Position numbers and translations under genes: made by a program. A DNA stretch of 64,000 nucleotides. Source: Oenococcus oeni DSM 20252 = AWRIB129. GTDB lineage: Bacteria; Bacillota; Bacilli; Lactobacillales; Lactobacillaceae. How positions within the stretch are numbered: position 1 is the stretch's first letter; every line of letters starts with the position of its first letter. The stretch is taken from the NCBI RefSeq assembly GCF_000372485.1, contig NZ_AQVA01000006.1, positions 45,313 to 109,312 of the forward strand, read 5' to 3'. Below, piece by piece: positions 10,237 to 20,222 of this stretch. The notes under the pieces are model-generated. The model searched no databases and had not been told where the DNA came from. It saw only the letters and a list, made by a program, of their open reading frames with translations.

Positions 10237-12083
10237 GAGAGTCCCTTATTATACTGTTCATCATCTGAATTCTTCAAAATAGCCATAAAGGCTTCTTGGG
10301 GAACATCTACCCGCCCAATCGATTTCATTCGCGCTTTGCCGGCCCGTTGTTTATCGAGCAGTTTGGCACGTCGATCAGGATCTCCGGTGTGAATCTTAAC
10401 GGTAACATCTTTTCGATAAGCCTTAATATTTGTTCGAGCAATAATTTTTGATCCAATCGCTGCCTGAATCGGAATTTCAAAGTTCTGGCGAGGAATAACT
10501 TTCTTTAGTTTTCCAGTTACGACCCGAGCCCGATTGTCGGCGAAATCTTTATGAGATATAAAACTCAAAGCATCGACCTTGTCACCATTTAACAAAATGT
10601 CGATCTTTTTTAAGTCAGAAACAAAGAATCCAGCAAGACTGTAATCGAGACTGGCATAACCCTTGGTAGAAGACTTTATTTTATCGAAGAAATCAAAAAT
10701 TATCTCCGATAAAGGCATCTTATATTTAACGTTGACACGTGATTTATCGAGATAATCCATTGTATCGAAGATTCCGCGCTTAGCTTGCGCAAGTTCCATT
10801 ACTGTGCCAACGTACTGTTCGGGAACCATAATCGTTGCATTGACAAAGGGTTCGCGAATTTCTTTAATGCTGCTGGCATCCGGGATATCAGACGGATTGG
10901 AAATATCTTCCTCACTCCCATCGGTTTTGATTACATGATAAGTAACCGTGGGCGCCGTAATAACGATTTCCAAGTCGAACTCGCGTTCCAAACGTTCTTG
11001 AACAACATCCATGTGCAGCAAGCCGAGAAAACCGACACGGAAACCAAAACCGAGTGCAGTTGAAGTCTCCGGTTCGTATTCTAGGCTGGCATCATTAAGA
11101 CTTAATTTATCCAAAGCATCGCGAAGCTCATTATATTTACCATTATCGGTTGGATAAATACCGGCATAAACCATTGGCGTCATTGGCCGATATCCTTGAA
11201 GCGCCTTTTGAGCGGGACGATCGGCATTTGTGACTGTATCGCCGGAACGCGCTATATGGATGTCCTTGATAGAAGCGGTTAAATAGCCAACATCTCCGGC
11301 AATCAATTCTTTTCGTGGTGTAGCGTCGGGAGAAAAAACGCCCAGTTCAGTGACTTCATAATCAGCACCGGCATTCATTAAACGAATTTTATCGCCAAGA
11401 TGAATTTGACCCTCTTTGACACGAATCGATAAAACAACCCCGCGATAGGAATCGTATTTCGAATCAAAAATTAGGGCCTGTAAAGGAGCATTCAAATCCC
11501 CGGTGGGAGCCGGAATTATTTTAACGATTTTCTCAAGAAGATCAGCAACTCCCAGACCAGTTTTGGCAGAAACATCAGCTGCATCACTTGTGTCGATTCC
11601 AATATCGTCTTCAATCTCTGCTTTGGTTCCTTTTGGATCGGCCGACGGAAGATCGATCTTGTTAATAACCGGCAAGATTTCCAAATCATTATCAATTGCT
11701 AAATAAACGTTCGCCAAAGTCTGGGCTTGAACTCCCTGAGTTGCATCAACGACCAAAAGCGCCCCATCAGCAGCAGCAAGAGCGCGGGAAACTTCATAGG
11801 AAAAATCCACGTGACCAGGAGTATCGATCAAATGAAAAATGTAGCGTTGGCCATCTTTGGCATCATAGTGAACTTCGACAGAATTCATCTTGATCGTGAT
11901 TCCTCGTTCGCGTTCCAACGGCATGTCGTCAAGAATCTGCGCCTTCATTTGCCTTTGAGCAACCGAATGAGTCATCTCGAGAATTCGATCAGCTAAAGTC
12001 GATTTCCCGTGATCAATATGAGCAACAATACTGAAATTACGAATATGTTTTTGACGATCTAATTGTTCTTCGAATGTGGACAT
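10233..12083 (-). CDS. lepA: Elongation factor 4 (LepA GTPase)
   Basis: A ribosome-bound translational GTPase. The 616-residue protein starts [20 protein letters not shown], with G1 [10 protein letters not shown] (about 18-27), a G2 region (RERGITI), G3 DTPGH (about 81), G4 NKID (about 135), the EF-G-like domains, and the LepA-specific C-terminal domain ending [16 protein letters not shown]. The open frame continues upstream without a stop into the CGH hydrolase gene, giving a 963-codon frame, but LepA homology begins exactly at this ATG. The ribosome-binding site is poor (AGGAAG about 17 bases upstream). The downstream gene overlaps by four bases. Confidence 0.96.
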   Translation of the reverse strand: MSTFEEQLDRQKHIRNFSIVAHIDHGKSTLADRILEMTHSVAQRQMKAQILDDMPLERERGITIKMNSVEVHYDAKDGQRYIFHLIDTPGHVDFSYEVSRALAAADGALLVVDATQGVQAQTLANVYLAIDNDLEILPVINKIDLPSADPKGTKAEIEDDIGIDTSDAADVSAKTGLGVADLLEKIVKIIPAPTGDLNAPLQALIFDSKYDSYRGVVLSIRVKEGQIHLGDKIRLMNAGADYEVTELGVFSPDATPRKELIAGDVGYLTASIKDIHIARSGDTVTNADRPAQKALQGYRPMTPMVYAGIYPTDNGKYNELRDALDKLSLNDASLEYEPETSTALGFGFRVGFLGLLHMDVVQERLEREFDLEIVITAPTVTYHVIKTDGSEEDISNPSDIPDASSIKEIREPFVNATIMVPEQYVGTVMELAQAKRGIFDTMDYLDKSRVNVKYKMPLSEIIFDFFDKIKSSTKGYASLDYSLAGFFVSDLKKIDILLNGDKVDALSFISHKDFADNRARVVTGKLKKVIPRQNFEIPIQAAIGSKIIARTNIKAYRKDVTVKIHTGDPDRRAKLLDKQRAGKARMKSIGRVDVPQEAFMAILKNSDDEQYNKGLS

Positions 12084-12139
12084 CATCTTAATTTTATCAA
12101 TCAAGCTTCCTAAACAAAAATTATCGCTTAAGACAACAA

Positions 12140-13124
12140 TCAATTTAAAGAAATAGTTTGAAAATTGCTTGTATCTTCTTTGAAAAAAAATCTCTTTGCT
12201 TTGTTCTAACAGACTATCATTAAGCACCAATTTAAACAATCCGGTTGCGGAATAGTTTTCGTAGTATAAAGTCCTTGTTTCCAAAGCAACCGCCGAACGA
12301 TAAACCGTATAAGTGTCTGAACGGGACGACATCTTCGGAACTGTAACGGAATTTAAAATATTGCGGGCATTAACGAGCTGTTCTTCCTGATCGGCTGCCG
12401 AATCACTTCTTTCTTTTAAATAAGCTGCGCGAATAAATCTAGCGCTGGGAGTATAACCGCCCGGCAACTGTTTTTTACCGGAAAAATCTTTTGAAGCAAC
12501 ATGCTGGGAATTGTAGGACAGTTGTCCATTCAAGTATTCGGGAAGCAAAGGCATATAGTCATTCAGTTTATTGACTTCGCGTTTAAAATTAGGAGCATTC
12601 GTTACGACGCCCAAAGGATTTTCAATGACCCGCATCGGCATCGACAAAGGTTCGATAATAACAAAACGTCCACTAGGATCAGCAGCAGCATAATGCAGAT
12701 CGGCGTCGCCATATTTGTTCAGCGCTTCGTTGTCATTTATAACCTCGATTGACGGCAAGGACTCGATCAATTCCTGGACCGAACGAAAATTTGTCATTGC
12801 CCAAAAGGCAAATTCAAAAGGAGCCAACTGAATTTTCTTTTCATTTCTCGTTTTGGCATATTGCCGACTGGCATTGGCAAAAGTCAATTTTTGTACGGAT
12901 AAACCAAATTCATTCACGCCATCCGATAAATCGGCGTGCATTTTTCGGTCATGGCCTGATCCAATAGCAGCATATTTATTGATGTATTCTTTCCCATCGT
13001 AAACTGAACTCCACTTATACCCACGCGGAACAAAAAGTGGAAAGGCATATAAACCGTGCCAATCCATTGTCCGAGAAAGAAGGTGACTGTGGTCATATGC
13101 GATTTGAAATATCGAAGTACACAT
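12140..13124 (-). CDS. Choloylglycine hydrolase-family Ntn amidase, with a frameshift near its 3' end
   Basis: Family: bile salt hydrolase and penicillin V acylase, which cleave amide bonds with an N-terminal Cys. Seen: MCTSI with nucleophile Cys2, Arg18 and Asp21, an Asn motif (VVTNAPNF near 173), and FIRAAY near 228, all family catalytic or structural positions. As written, the frame does not stop but reads on in frame into lepA. A T8 run at 12182-12189 is followed, one T shorter, by a natural end ([15 protein letters not shown]) with TGA at 12140-12142 and a normal length of about 328 residues. The apparent CGH-LepA fusion is therefore best read as a one-base insertion. TAAAAT ends 6 bases before the ATG with no Shine-Dalgarno. 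The substrate (bile salt, penicillin V or N-acyl homoserine lactone type) cannot be told. Confidence 0.85.
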
Positions 13125-13144
13125 AATCTAATTTTAGAGCAAAG

Positions 13145-13168
13145 AAAAAACAGTTTTTAAAAACTGCT
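13145..13168 (-). terminator. Terminator after queA
   Basis: On the minus strand CAGTTTTT / AAAAACTG forms a stem followed by six T residues, 12 bases past the queA stop and just before the CGH gene. Confidence 0.75.
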
Positions 13169-13179
13169 CAATCATAAAT

Positions 13180-14259
13180 TCACTTATGGATGAACATCGC
13201 ATCCCCGAAAGAAAAGAAACGATATTTTTCTTGAATCGCGTGCTTATATGCATTTAGGATATTTTCACGACCCGTAAACGCGGCGACCAGCATAACAAGC
13301 GTTGATTTTGGTAAATGAAAGTTGGTAATAAAAGCGTCGACAGTTGTCCATCTGAAACCAGGTTTAATAAATATATCAGTCCAACCGGAGTCCGCCTGAA
13401 CATTGCCTCCATATTTATCCCTGTTAAATTTATGACCAATTGTTTCCAAAGTTCGAATCGTTGTTGTACCGGTAGCAACAATCCGACCGCCATTATTGCG
13501 AACTTGGTTGATCTGGTCGGCCGCTGCCTGGCTCAATTGGTAAAATTCGGAATGCATTTTATGTTTGTCAATATTTTCCTCTTCGACCGGACGAAAAGTT
13601 CCAAGGCCAACATGCAAAGTCAATTCGATTGTTTTAATGCCCTTTGCGCGAACCTTGTCAAGCAGTTCCGGAGTCCAATGCAAGCCGGCAGTTGGAGCTG
13701 CCGCCGATCCTTCAATTTTTGAATATACTGTTTGATAGCGTTCCTGGTCTTTTAATTTCTCTTTAATGTATGGCGGAAGCGGCATTTCGCCAAGCTTATC
13801 CAACAATTCCATAAAAATTCCATCATATTGAAATTCCACATAACGGCCACCATGTTCAAGTTCGCCAACAACTTTACCGGTCATGATCGTTTCATTCTCA
13901 TTACCAAAATCAATTACCGAACCAACCGGAAATTTCTTGGCCGGTTTAATCAAAGTTTCCCAAACATCGCCATGATCCTGTCTTAATAAAAGTACTTCGA
14001 CATGTCCCTTGGTTTCAGGACGCCAGCCACGCAGCCGAGCCGGAATAACACGCGAATTGTTCATTACAAGCGCATCACCAGGATTTAGATAATCGATAAT
14101 GTCATAAAAATGCTTGTCTTCATAAGCGCCGGTCTTAGCATTTAAAAGGAGCAAACGTGAGGCATCTCGCTGTTTTAAAGGGGTTTGAGCAATTAATTCA
14201 TGCGGCAAATTATAATCAAAATCACTCAAAGTATAGTGTGGTACTTTTTCTTCAGTCAT
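13180..14259 (-). CDS. queA: S-adenosylmethionine:tRNA ribosyltransferase-isomerase
   Basis: Makes epoxyqueuosine at tRNA position 34 by transferring the ribosyl part of SAM. The 359-residue product shows the family motifs: [16 protein letters not shown] at the start, [27 protein letters not shown] (about 74-89), [16 protein letters not shown] (about 187-202), [10 protein letters not shown], and [19 protein letters not shown] near the end. It follows ruvB after a 123-bp gap on the same strand, giving ruvA-ruvB-queA, a common Firmicute order. The ribosome-binding site is weak (AAAGAAG). Confidence 0.96.
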   Translation of the reverse strand: MTEEKVPHYTLSDFDYNLPHELIAQTPLKQRDASRLLLLNAKTGAYEDKHFYDIIDYLNPGDALVMNNSRVIPARLRGWRPETKGHVEVLLLRQDHGDVWETLIKPAKKFPVGSVIDFGNENETIMTGKVVGELEHGGRYVEFQYDGIFMELLDKLGEMPLPPYIKEKLKDQERYQTVYSKIEGSAAAPTAGLHWTPELLDKVRAKGIKTIELTLHVGLGTFRPVEEENIDKHKMHSEFYQLSQAAADQINQVRNNGGRIVATGTTTIRTLETIGHKFNRDKYGGNVQADSGWTDIFIKPGFRWTTVDAFITNFHLPKSTLVMLVAAFTGRENILNAYKHAIQEKYRFFSFGDAMFIHK

Positions 14260-14382
14260 TTTTTTCTTCTTTCAAAAAATAATTACTTGCAAACGGAGAT
14301 TAAAAAACAAATCGGCCTAATCCTCTTTAAACGGCTCGGTCAAAAAAATCAATTCAAGCTATAGCTATATATATTATTCAAA

Positions 14383-15399
14383 TCAAGACAGACCGGTCTG
14401 ATAGGGAATCTGAAGATGCTCATAAGCAGCTTGGGTCGCCTGGCGACCCCGCGGAGTTCTTTGAATAAAACCGATTTGGAGTAAATAAGGTTCGACCATT
14501 TCCTCGACCGTTTCACTATCTTCGCCAATATTAGAAGCAAGGGCATTCACGCCGGCTGGACCACCTTTATATTGGTGTATCAAAGTATTGAGATATTTCA
14601 AGTCGGTCTCGTCCAATCCGCGAGCGTCAACATGTAATTTGTTTAAAGCGTTGTCAACAATCTGTTCGTCAATTGTATCTTTGCCGGCAACCTGAGCAAA
14701 ATCGCGGACTCTTTTCAGCAAACGGTTAACAATTCTAGGTGTCCCCCGCGAACGCAAAGCCAATTCAGCAGCACCGGAACCGGCAATCGAAGTATCGAAA
14801 ATTTCAGCTGTACGTTTGGCTATCAATTTTAAATCGCTAACCGGATAAAATTGCATATGAGCAACAATCCCAAACCGATCCCTTAATGGTGCTGAAAGCA
14901 TTCCAGCTCTTGTAGTTGCACCAATCAAAGTAAAGGGCGGTAACGGAAAATGAATCGCATGAGCCGTTTCTCCCTGGCCAACAACGATATCAACATAAAA
15001 ATCTTCCATTGCCGAATAAAGAACTTCTTCAACCGACTTTGGCAAGCGATGAATTTCATCGATAAATAAAATATCGCCGGCGGTCAATTCATTCAATAAA
15101 GCAACCAGATCACCGGTTTTTTCAATGGCCGGTCCCGAGGTTGTTTTAATTTTCGCTCCCATCTCGTTGGCAATAACAATCGCCAAAGTAGTTTTGCCCA
15201 ACCCAGGTGGTCCAAAAAGCAAAACGTGATCAAGAGCTTCGTCCCGTTGTTTGGCGGCTTTTAAATACACAGACAGTTGATCCTTAATCTCTTTTTGACC
15301 AATATATTCCCTCAAATACTTTGGTCTCAATGTCAATTCAGAATCGATCTCGTCCGCGATTGGTTTTGCATCTAAAATTTTTTGATCTTCATCATTCAT
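14383..15399 (-). CDS. ruvB: Holliday junction branch-migration ATPase RuvB
   Basis: Hexameric AAA+ motor that drives branch migration with RuvA. The 338-residue protein carries Walker [10 protein letters not shown] (about 62-70), Walker [11 protein letters not shown] (about 111), sensor 1 GATTRAGML and the C-terminal winged-helix domain ending [15 protein letters not shown]. Its ATG overlaps the stop of ruvA by four bases. Confidence 0.98.
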   Translation of the reverse strand: MNDEDQKILDAKPIADEIDSELTLRPKYLREYIGQKEIKDQLSVYLKAAKQRDEALDHVLLFGPPGLGKTTLAIVIANEMGAKIKTTSGPAIEKTGDLVALLNELTAGDILFIDEIHRLPKSVEEVLYSAMEDFYVDIVVGQGETAHAIHFPLPPFTLIGATTRAGMLSAPLRDRFGIVAHMQFYPVSDLKLIAKRTAEIFDTSIAGSGAAELALRSRGTPRIVNRLLKRVRDFAQVAGKDTIDEQIVDNALNKLHVDARGLDETDLKYLNTLIHQYKGGPAGVNALASNIGEDSETVEEMVEPYLLQIGFIQRTPRGRQATQAAYEHLQIPYQTGLS

Positions 15400-15980
15400 T
15401 TGGTTAATAGTTTAAGTCCTTTTTGAATATATGCATCGGTTGTTAATTCACCAAGACTGGCTAATTTTGGATTTATTTTGTTAACTTCTTTTGAAGAAAA
15501 GCCCAAAGCCACTAGGGCGGCCAAGGCATCATCCAATTCAGCAGAATTTTCCAACAGATTCTTCATCGGAGCGATATTTTTCGAAAAATCGCCCAATTTT
15601 CCCTTGAGATCAAGAACGATCTGTTGGGCGGTTTTATTTCCGATACCCGGGAACTTAGTTAAATATTTCGGTTTACCGTTCTCGACAGCGGCAATCAGCC
15701 CATCACGATCGCCACCGGCAATAATTGCCAAGGCCGATTTTGGTCCGATTCCGGAAACATTGAGCAGTTTTTGAAAAAGATTCCTTTCTTTAACTGTTTT
15801 AAAACCATAAAGACTAATCTGATTATCACGAACAATTTGTTCAGTAAAGATTGTCGTTTGATCGTTTTGATTATATTCATAAGGGTTGGGCGTAAAAACG
15901 CGAAAACCAATTCCATTAACATCGATGCCCACGTAACCCGCCGCGATCGTTTTAATGATGCCCGTCAAAAAGTCATACAT
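15396..15980 (-). CDS. ruvA: Holliday junction DNA-binding protein RuvA
   Basis: Binds four-way junctions and loads RuvB. The 194-residue product has the N-terminal OB-fold (1-62), the paired helix-hairpin-helix motifs [12 protein letters not shown] (about 74) and [12 protein letters not shown] (about 109), and the C-terminal RuvB-contact domain (about 145-194). There is no Shine-Dalgarno. TATAAT ends exactly 6 bases before the ATG, so the ruvAB-queA transcript is probably leaderless. A terminator from the upstream pip gene ends just before this promoter. Confidence 0.97.
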   Translation of the reverse strand: MYDFLTGIIKTIAAGYVGIDVNGIGFRVFTPNPYEYNQNDQTTIFTEQIVRDNQISLYGFKTVKERNLFQKLLNVSGIGPKSALAIIAGGDRDGLIAAVENGKPKYLTKFPGIGNKTAQQIVLDLKGKLGDFSKNIAPMKNLLENSAELDDALAALVALGFSSKEVNKINPKLASLGELTTDAYIQKGLKLLTK

Positions 15981-15999
15981 ATTAAAATTATAGCCGTGT

Positions 16000-16027
16000 T
16001 AAAAAAGACCCGCAGAAGGATCTTTCA
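16000..16027 (-). terminator. Terminator after pip
   Basis: On the minus strand AAAGATCC and GGGTCTTT pair around a short loop and are followed by further T residues, directly downstream of pip and upstream of the ruvA promoter. Confidence 0.75.
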
Positions 16028-16030
16028 AAC

Positions 16031-16942
16031 TCATTGAGCCGCTTCGGTGCGCTTCAGAAAAGCCGCCAAATTGTTATAAAATTCCACCGGATGATCGACT
16101 GCATGATGGTGGCCACCGTCTTTGTTAACAAACAATTCCGCTCCGGGAATCGTTTTTGCTGTTTCTTTCATCGACCAGACAGGCATCGTATCTTTTTCGC
16201 CGGTTGTGAGAAGCATTGGAATTTTAATATTATGCAAACGCGGACGAATATTCCAATCTTTCAAAATACCGGTAACGACGAATTCGTTATTTCCTTGAAA
16301 GTGATTATAAACATCAGTTGCCAAAAGATCAGGACCGGCATCGGGATTGTAGTTCGCCGTTCTCTCGATATTCTCTTTATACAATTTATTTAGATCGGCA
16401 TGATAGCGAGAATCGGAAAAATCTTCCTTGGCTTCAATTGATTTCATATAGTCTACTTCGTCCTGACCAAGCAAATCCAAACGTTCCTGATTAATCGAGG
16501 TGACATAATCCTTAATGTTATCTGTCATTGAATAAACAATTGAGCCTTTCAAATGTTCGGGATGAGCCAAACTGTATTCGTAGGTCAACACACCACCCCA
16601 GGAATGCCCTAACAGATAAAAATGATCAAGGCCCATCAAAGAGCGGACTTCTTCCAATTCATCCAAATAATATTGATAATTCAAAAATTTATCAACGTTT
16701 TCCTTCTTCGTCCAGTCGGGTGATTCCGACCAGAAAGAACCAAGCTGATCGTAAGTGAATACTTGAACATCCATACCAACATATTTTTGAAAATTTTCTG
16801 CCCACGGCCAGAATTCTTTGGAAGTTCCACCGGGTCCGCCATGAAGAGTCAACAATTTAATCGGTGCAGCGGGGTTTCCAAAAGAAGCCGACCAAATGTC
16901 GTAACCGTTTTTTAAATGCAAAATCTTTGTCTGATGTTTCAT
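16031..16942 (-). CDS. pip: Proline iminopeptidase (alpha/beta hydrolase)
   Basis: Releases N-terminal proline from peptides, useful to a peptide-dependent lactic acid bacterium. The 303-residue protein has the S33 family motif HGGPGG (oxyanion region, about 34-39), nucleophile Ser in GHSWGG (about 112-117), Asp in TTGEKDTMP (about 250) and His in DGGHHHAVDH (about 277). There is no signal peptide. Its start codon overlaps the stop of the upstream dehydrogenase (TAATG), so the two form an operon. Close paralogues hydrolyse other amino-terminal residues, so the exact specificity is inferred. Confidence 0.9.
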   Translation of the reverse strand: MKHQTKILHLKNGYDIWSASFGNPAAPIKLLTLHGGPGGTSKEFWPWAENFQKYVGMDVQVFTYDQLGSFWSESPDWTKKENVDKFLNYQYYLDELEEVRSLMGLDHFYLLGHSWGGVLTYEYSLAHPEHLKGSIVYSMTDNIKDYVTSINQERLDLLGQDEVDYMKSIEAKEDFSDSRYHADLNKLYKENIERTANYNPDAGPDLLATDVYNHFQGNNEFVVTGILKDWNIRPRLHNIKIPMLLTTGEKDTMPVWSMKETAKTIPGAELFVNKDGGHHHAVDHPVEFYNNLAAFLKRTEAAQ

Positions 16943-17916
16943 TAATAGCCTTCTTTTAAATTAACTTCGTTAACGGCCAGTTTACCATTGGCCAAATAAC
17001 TTTTTAAGTTCGGTCCGAAAATTTTATAAGCATCGCGTTGGAAATGTTCCAAAAACGCTGAGGAGTGAGGAGTTACGATCACATTCTCCATCTTCCAAAG
17101 TGGTGAATCACTCGCAAGCGGTTCATGCTCAAAAACATCCAAAGCAGCACCGGATAAGATATCAGCTTTCAAAGCTTTAATTAGGTCCTTCTCAACAACA
17201 CTCGGTCCCCGGCCAACATTGATAAAAATTGGTTGTTTTTTAAACAGTGAAAAGAAATCCGAGTCGAAATAACCACGAGTCTGTGTTGTCAAGGGCATGT
17301 CACTGATCAAATAGTCGGCATCCGCAAAATCTCCCAACTGCTCTTGAGTAATAACCCGATCAAAATATTTAAGATCCTTTCCGTGGCGATTAACACCAAT
17401 AACTTCAACATCAAAAGCCTGCAATATTTTAGCGATTGCTGAACCAATTGCGCCAGTCCCGAAAATAAGAATTTTCTTATCCTGCAATTGCTTGATTTTT
17501 GGAAAATTAAAGTCCCAACTTTGCTTTGCTTGATTTGCAAGAGCGAATTTTAATCCGCGATTCAAAATCAAAATGTAAGCCAGAACATTTTCCGAAATTG
17601 CTTCAGAATGAAGGCCACTCATATTAGAAACCATAATTCCGCGTTTTGCCAGTTGATCAAGTGGCAAAAAATCAATCCCAGCAGAAATTGTTTGAACCCA
17701 TTTTAGGGATTTACCGTTTGGAACGACTTTGCCAAACCAAGAACTGAAGCCATAACCTTTTTGAAGATGACTAAATTGGCCATAAACAATTTCAATTTGG
17801 TCGACCAGTTCATTAGTCATCTCGTCAGCGTTAATCAATTCTAAATCAGGAAAATCACGATGGATCTGTTTAAGATCCGGATCCTTAATTTTTTGCAACA
17901 ACAATAATTTTGTCAT
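16942..17916 (-). CDS. D-isomer 2-hydroxyacid dehydrogenase family protein
   Basis: NAD(P)-dependent reduction of a 2-oxoacid. The 324-residue product has the Rossmann motif IFGTGAIGSAIAKIL (about 150-164), catalytic Arg in NVGRGPSVVEKDL (about 232), Glu in DVFEHEPL (about 259) and His in VTPHSSAF (about 281). The N-terminal half is unlike D-lactate dehydrogenase and closer to the glyoxylate/hydroxypyruvate or phosphoglycerate-dehydrogenase-like group; the substrate is not determined. The ATG has no Shine-Dalgarno, and TAGAAT ends exactly 6 bases upstream. The gene shares a 40-bp intergenic region with divergent pepQ and is coupled to pip. Confidence 0.88.
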   Translation of the reverse strand: MTKLLLLQKIKDPDLKQIHRDFPDLELINADEMTNELVDQIEIVYGQFSHLQKGYGFSSWFGKVVPNGKSLKWVQTISAGIDFLPLDQLAKRGIMVSNMSGLHSEAISENVLAYILILNRGLKFALANQAKQSWDFNFPKIKQLQDKKILIFGTGAIGSAIAKILQAFDVEVIGVNRHGKDLKYFDRVITQEQLGDFADADYLISDMPLTTQTRGYFDSDFFSLFKKQPIFINVGRGPSVVEKDLIKALKADILSGAALDVFEHEPLASDSPLWKMENVIVTPHSSAFLEHFQRDAYKIFGPNLKSYLANGKLAVNEVNLKEGY

Positions 17917-17956
17917 ATCTTCATTCTACAAAAGTTGTTTGAACTATACTCGATCT

Positions 17957-19066
17957 ATGGCTAAATTCAATCAGACAAGATTAAACAAATTGCAAAAGAC
18001 CCTTGTCGATAAACAGATCGACTTCGCTTTTATTTCAGACTATAAAACAATTCAATATATCACCGGATTCGGTTCCAATCCTTATGAAAGGATTTTGGCA
18101 ATGATCGTTTTTGCCGATAAGGATCCTTTCATCTTCGCACCGGCTTTAGAAGTCGAAGTCGTTAAATCGGTTGGCTGGCCCTACGACTTATATGGCTACC
18201 AAGATAATGAAGACGGCTTAGAAATGATCTATGACCATATTAAAGAGCGTAGCGCCAATCCAAAAAAAATAGCAACCGAGCAGGGAAATTTGACTCTATC
18301 TCGTTTTAATCGCCTTCAGGCAGCTTTTCCAGATGCCGATTATTCATTTAATTTAACGCCGGTTATCGAGCATCAGCGTCTGATTAAAGACGAAGATGAA
18401 ATAAAGAAGCTTGAACAAGCCGGTAGGGATGCCGATTTAGCTTTCGAAGCCGGTTTTAAGGCTCTGAAAGTCGGCAAAACAGAACTCCAAGTTGCTGCCA
18501 AACTTGAATTTGCAACAAAAAACCGCAATGTTCCGGAAATGTCCTTTGGTACTCTGGTTCAAACAGCCGAACATGCGGCCGATCCTCACGGGGAAACATC
18601 GGACTTGGCGTTAAAAAATAATTCACTGGTTCTGTTTGACCTGGGCACTGTTTATAAAGGGTATATCTCGGATGCCAGTCGGACGGTTGCTTTGGGTACG
18701 CCAACCGATCATATGCGAGAAGTTCACCAAGTAGTCTTGGAAGCCCAGTTAGCAGCTCAGGCAGCCGTTAAGCCAGGCATAACTGCTGCCTCGTTGGACA
18801 AAATAGCTCGCGATATCATTGAAAAGGCCGGTTATGGAAAATATTTCATCCACCGCTTAGGGCACGGAATGGGCATGTCCGAACACGAATACCCTTCAAT
18901 TATGCAGGGCAACGATCTCGTCTTGGAACCGGGGATGTGTTTTAGTCTCGAACCCGGTGTATATATTCCAGGAGACTTGGGAGTCCGCATCGAAGACTGC
19001 GTCCACGTCACCGAAAACGGTTGTCAACCGTTCACTCACATGGATAAAAAATTACAGTTATTTTAA
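17957..19066 (+). CDS. pepQ: Xaa-Pro dipeptidase (peptidase M24)
   Basis: Hydrolyses dipeptides with C-terminal proline. The 369-residue product has an N-terminal creatinase-like domain (1-130) and a pita-bread catalytic domain with metal ligands Asp (LFDLGTVYKGY), Asp (SDASRT), His (HRLGHGMGMSEHE), Glu (SLEPGVYIPG) and Glu (VRIEDCVHVT). The start is placed at ATG 17957 because homology begins with MAKFNQTRLNKLQ; an in-frame TTG six codons upstream lies inside the promoter. There is no Shine-Dalgarno; TATACT ends 6 bases before the ATG. Together with pip across the divergent promoter, this is a proline-peptide utilisation locus. Confidence 0.94.
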   Translation: MAKFNQTRLNKLQKTLVDKQIDFAFISDYKTIQYITGFGSNPYERILAMIVFADKDPFIFAPALEVEVVKSVGWPYDLYGYQDNEDGLEMIYDHIKERSANPKKIATEQGNLTLSRFNRLQAAFPDADYSFNLTPVIEHQRLIKDEDEIKKLEQAGRDADLAFEAGFKALKVGKTELQVAAKLEFATKNRNVPEMSFGTLVQTAEHAADPHGETSDLALKNNSLVLFDLGTVYKGYISDASRTVALGTPTDHMREVHQVVLEAQLAAQAAVKPGITAASLDKIARDIIEKAGYGKYFIHRLGHGMGMSEHEYPSIMQGNDLVLEPGMCFSLEPGVYIPGDLGVRIEDCVHVTENGCQPFTHMDKKLQLF

Positions 19067-19070
19067 TTAA

Positions 19071-19102
19071 TGAAAAACCGGATTTAAATCCGGTTTTTCT
19101 TA
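19071..19102 (+). terminator. Terminator after pepQ
   Basis: AAAACCGGATT / AATCCGGTTTT arms with a T run follow the pepQ stop by a few bases. Confidence 0.88.
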
Positions 19103-19164
19103 TGGAAACAACTATTAAAATCAGGGAATATTCTTAACATTAGTTTTTTTTAGAAGAGGAAGAA

Positions 19165-19193
19165 TTCACAGGTCGGCCGAAGATTGTTAAAAT
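19165..19193 (+). promoter_or_regulatory. Promoter of the LacI-family gene
   Basis: A -35 TTCACA at 19165 and a -10 TAAAAT at 19188 are separated by exactly 17 bases. Shine-Dalgarno AGAGGA follows before the ATG at 19213. Confidence 0.6.
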
Positions 19194-19212
19194 GTAGCAA
19201 GAGGAATTCTTT

Positions 19213-20178
19213 ATGGTTGCAAAATTACAGGACGTCGCTAAAAGAGCTGGCGTAACAATCACAACGGTTTCGCGCGTCTTAAACGATTTTCCACACGTTT
19301 CCAAAAAAACCCATGATAAGGTCTATGCAGCAATTAGAGCGTTGAACTATCACCCAAACGCCTTAGCGCGTTCGCTGCAAGGGAAATCATCAAAATTTAT
19401 TGGTTTAATTTTCCCAACAATTGCAAATCCCTTTTTCTCAGAACTTTCAAACGAATTGGAAGTCAAGCTATCTGCTAAGGGATATAAGATCATTATTGCC
19501 AGTTCGGCAAACAATGTCGAAGCGGAAAGACGCTATCTTGGAATGCTGGCTGCCAATATGGTTGAAGGGATTATCACAGGCTCGCATAATCTTGGTGTTG
19601 AAGAGTACGATCAGGTGAATATGCCAATTGTTTCTTTCGATCGTTTTTTGTCGGACAAAATTCCAATTGTTTCTTCGGACAATCTCAATGGCGGAAAGTT
19701 GGCTACCCAGTATTTAATTGATCAAGGAGCCAAAAGAATTGCCATTATTACTGATGATGACGATTCAAAATCCCCAACCTCATTGCGGGCAATCGGTGCT
19801 TTAAATCCGATCCATAAAGCAAACGTTCAAGCTGAAGAATTTTCTTTTCCGGATGCTCACTTCACGGAAGAAAAAAAATCCGAAGAGTTGAAAGATTTGC
19901 TTTCTGGAAATAAATTCGATGGTATTTTCGCCAACAACGATACGACTGCTCTTCAAATCAATAAAATCATTAAAGAGAACAATTTTAAAAAAATCCCTGT
20001 GGTTGGTTACGACGGTACAGCTTTTGTTCGTTTGTACCTAACCGACATCGCAACAATCGTTCAGCCGATTTCCCAAATTGCCGACGCCTTGATTGATCTT
20101 CTCTTTAAACGAATAGAAAAACCGGATATCCATTTTGCCAATCCTCCATTACTTCCGGTTGAATTATTTAAAAGTTAA
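19213..20178 (+). CDS. LacI-family transcriptional repressor (ScrR/RbsR-like)
   Basis: DNA-binding sugar-responsive regulator, 321 residues. The N-terminal HTH is typical (LQDVAKRAGVTITTVSRVLN), followed by the hinge helix PNALARSLQGKS and a periplasmic-binding-like effector domain (about 65-321). The sequence GLIFPTIANPFF and ITGSHNLGVEEYD resemble sucrose and ribose repressors more than CcpA. In lactic acid bacteria ccpA usually lies beside pepQ, so this neighbour could be mistaken for it; I do not call it ccpA. No sugar genes adjoin it, so its target is unknown. It has a canonical ribosome-binding site. Confidence 0.85.
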   Translation: MVAKLQDVAKRAGVTITTVSRVLNDFPHVSKKTHDKVYAAIRALNYHPNALARSLQGKSSKFIGLIFPTIANPFFSELSNELEVKLSAKGYKIIIASSANNVEAERRYLGMLAANMVEGIITGSHNLGVEEYDQVNMPIVSFDRFLSDKIPIVSSDNLNGGKLATQYLIDQGAKRIAIITDDDDSKSPTSLRAIGALNPIHKANVQAEEFSFPDAHFTEEKKSEELKDLLSGNKFDGIFANNDTTALQINKIIKENNFKKIPVVGYDGTAFVRLYLTDIATIVQPISQIADALIDLLFKRIEKPDIHFANPPLLPVELFKS

Positions 20179-20214
20179 AAAAAAATCCCCAAAAATAATT
20201 TTTAGGGATTTTTT
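20176..20214. terminator. Bidirectional terminator between the LacI gene and clpL
   Basis: AAAATCCC-AAAAA / TTTTT-GGGATTTT arms around TAA, flanked by A and T runs, serve the two convergent genes. Confidence 0.85.
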
Positions 20215-20222
20215 AATATGGG

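Noticed and set aside
10233..13124. A natural 963-residue CGH-LepA fusion protein
   Set aside because: One T fewer in a T8 run gives the hydrolase a normal length and stop, and LepA homology begins exactly at its own ATG. A frameshift explains it better.
19213..20178. ccpA, because the gene is next to pepQ
   Set aside because: The protein resembles ScrR/RbsR-type repressors more than CcpA, and the orientation (tandem, with a terminator between) differs from the usual divergent ccpA-pepQ pair.
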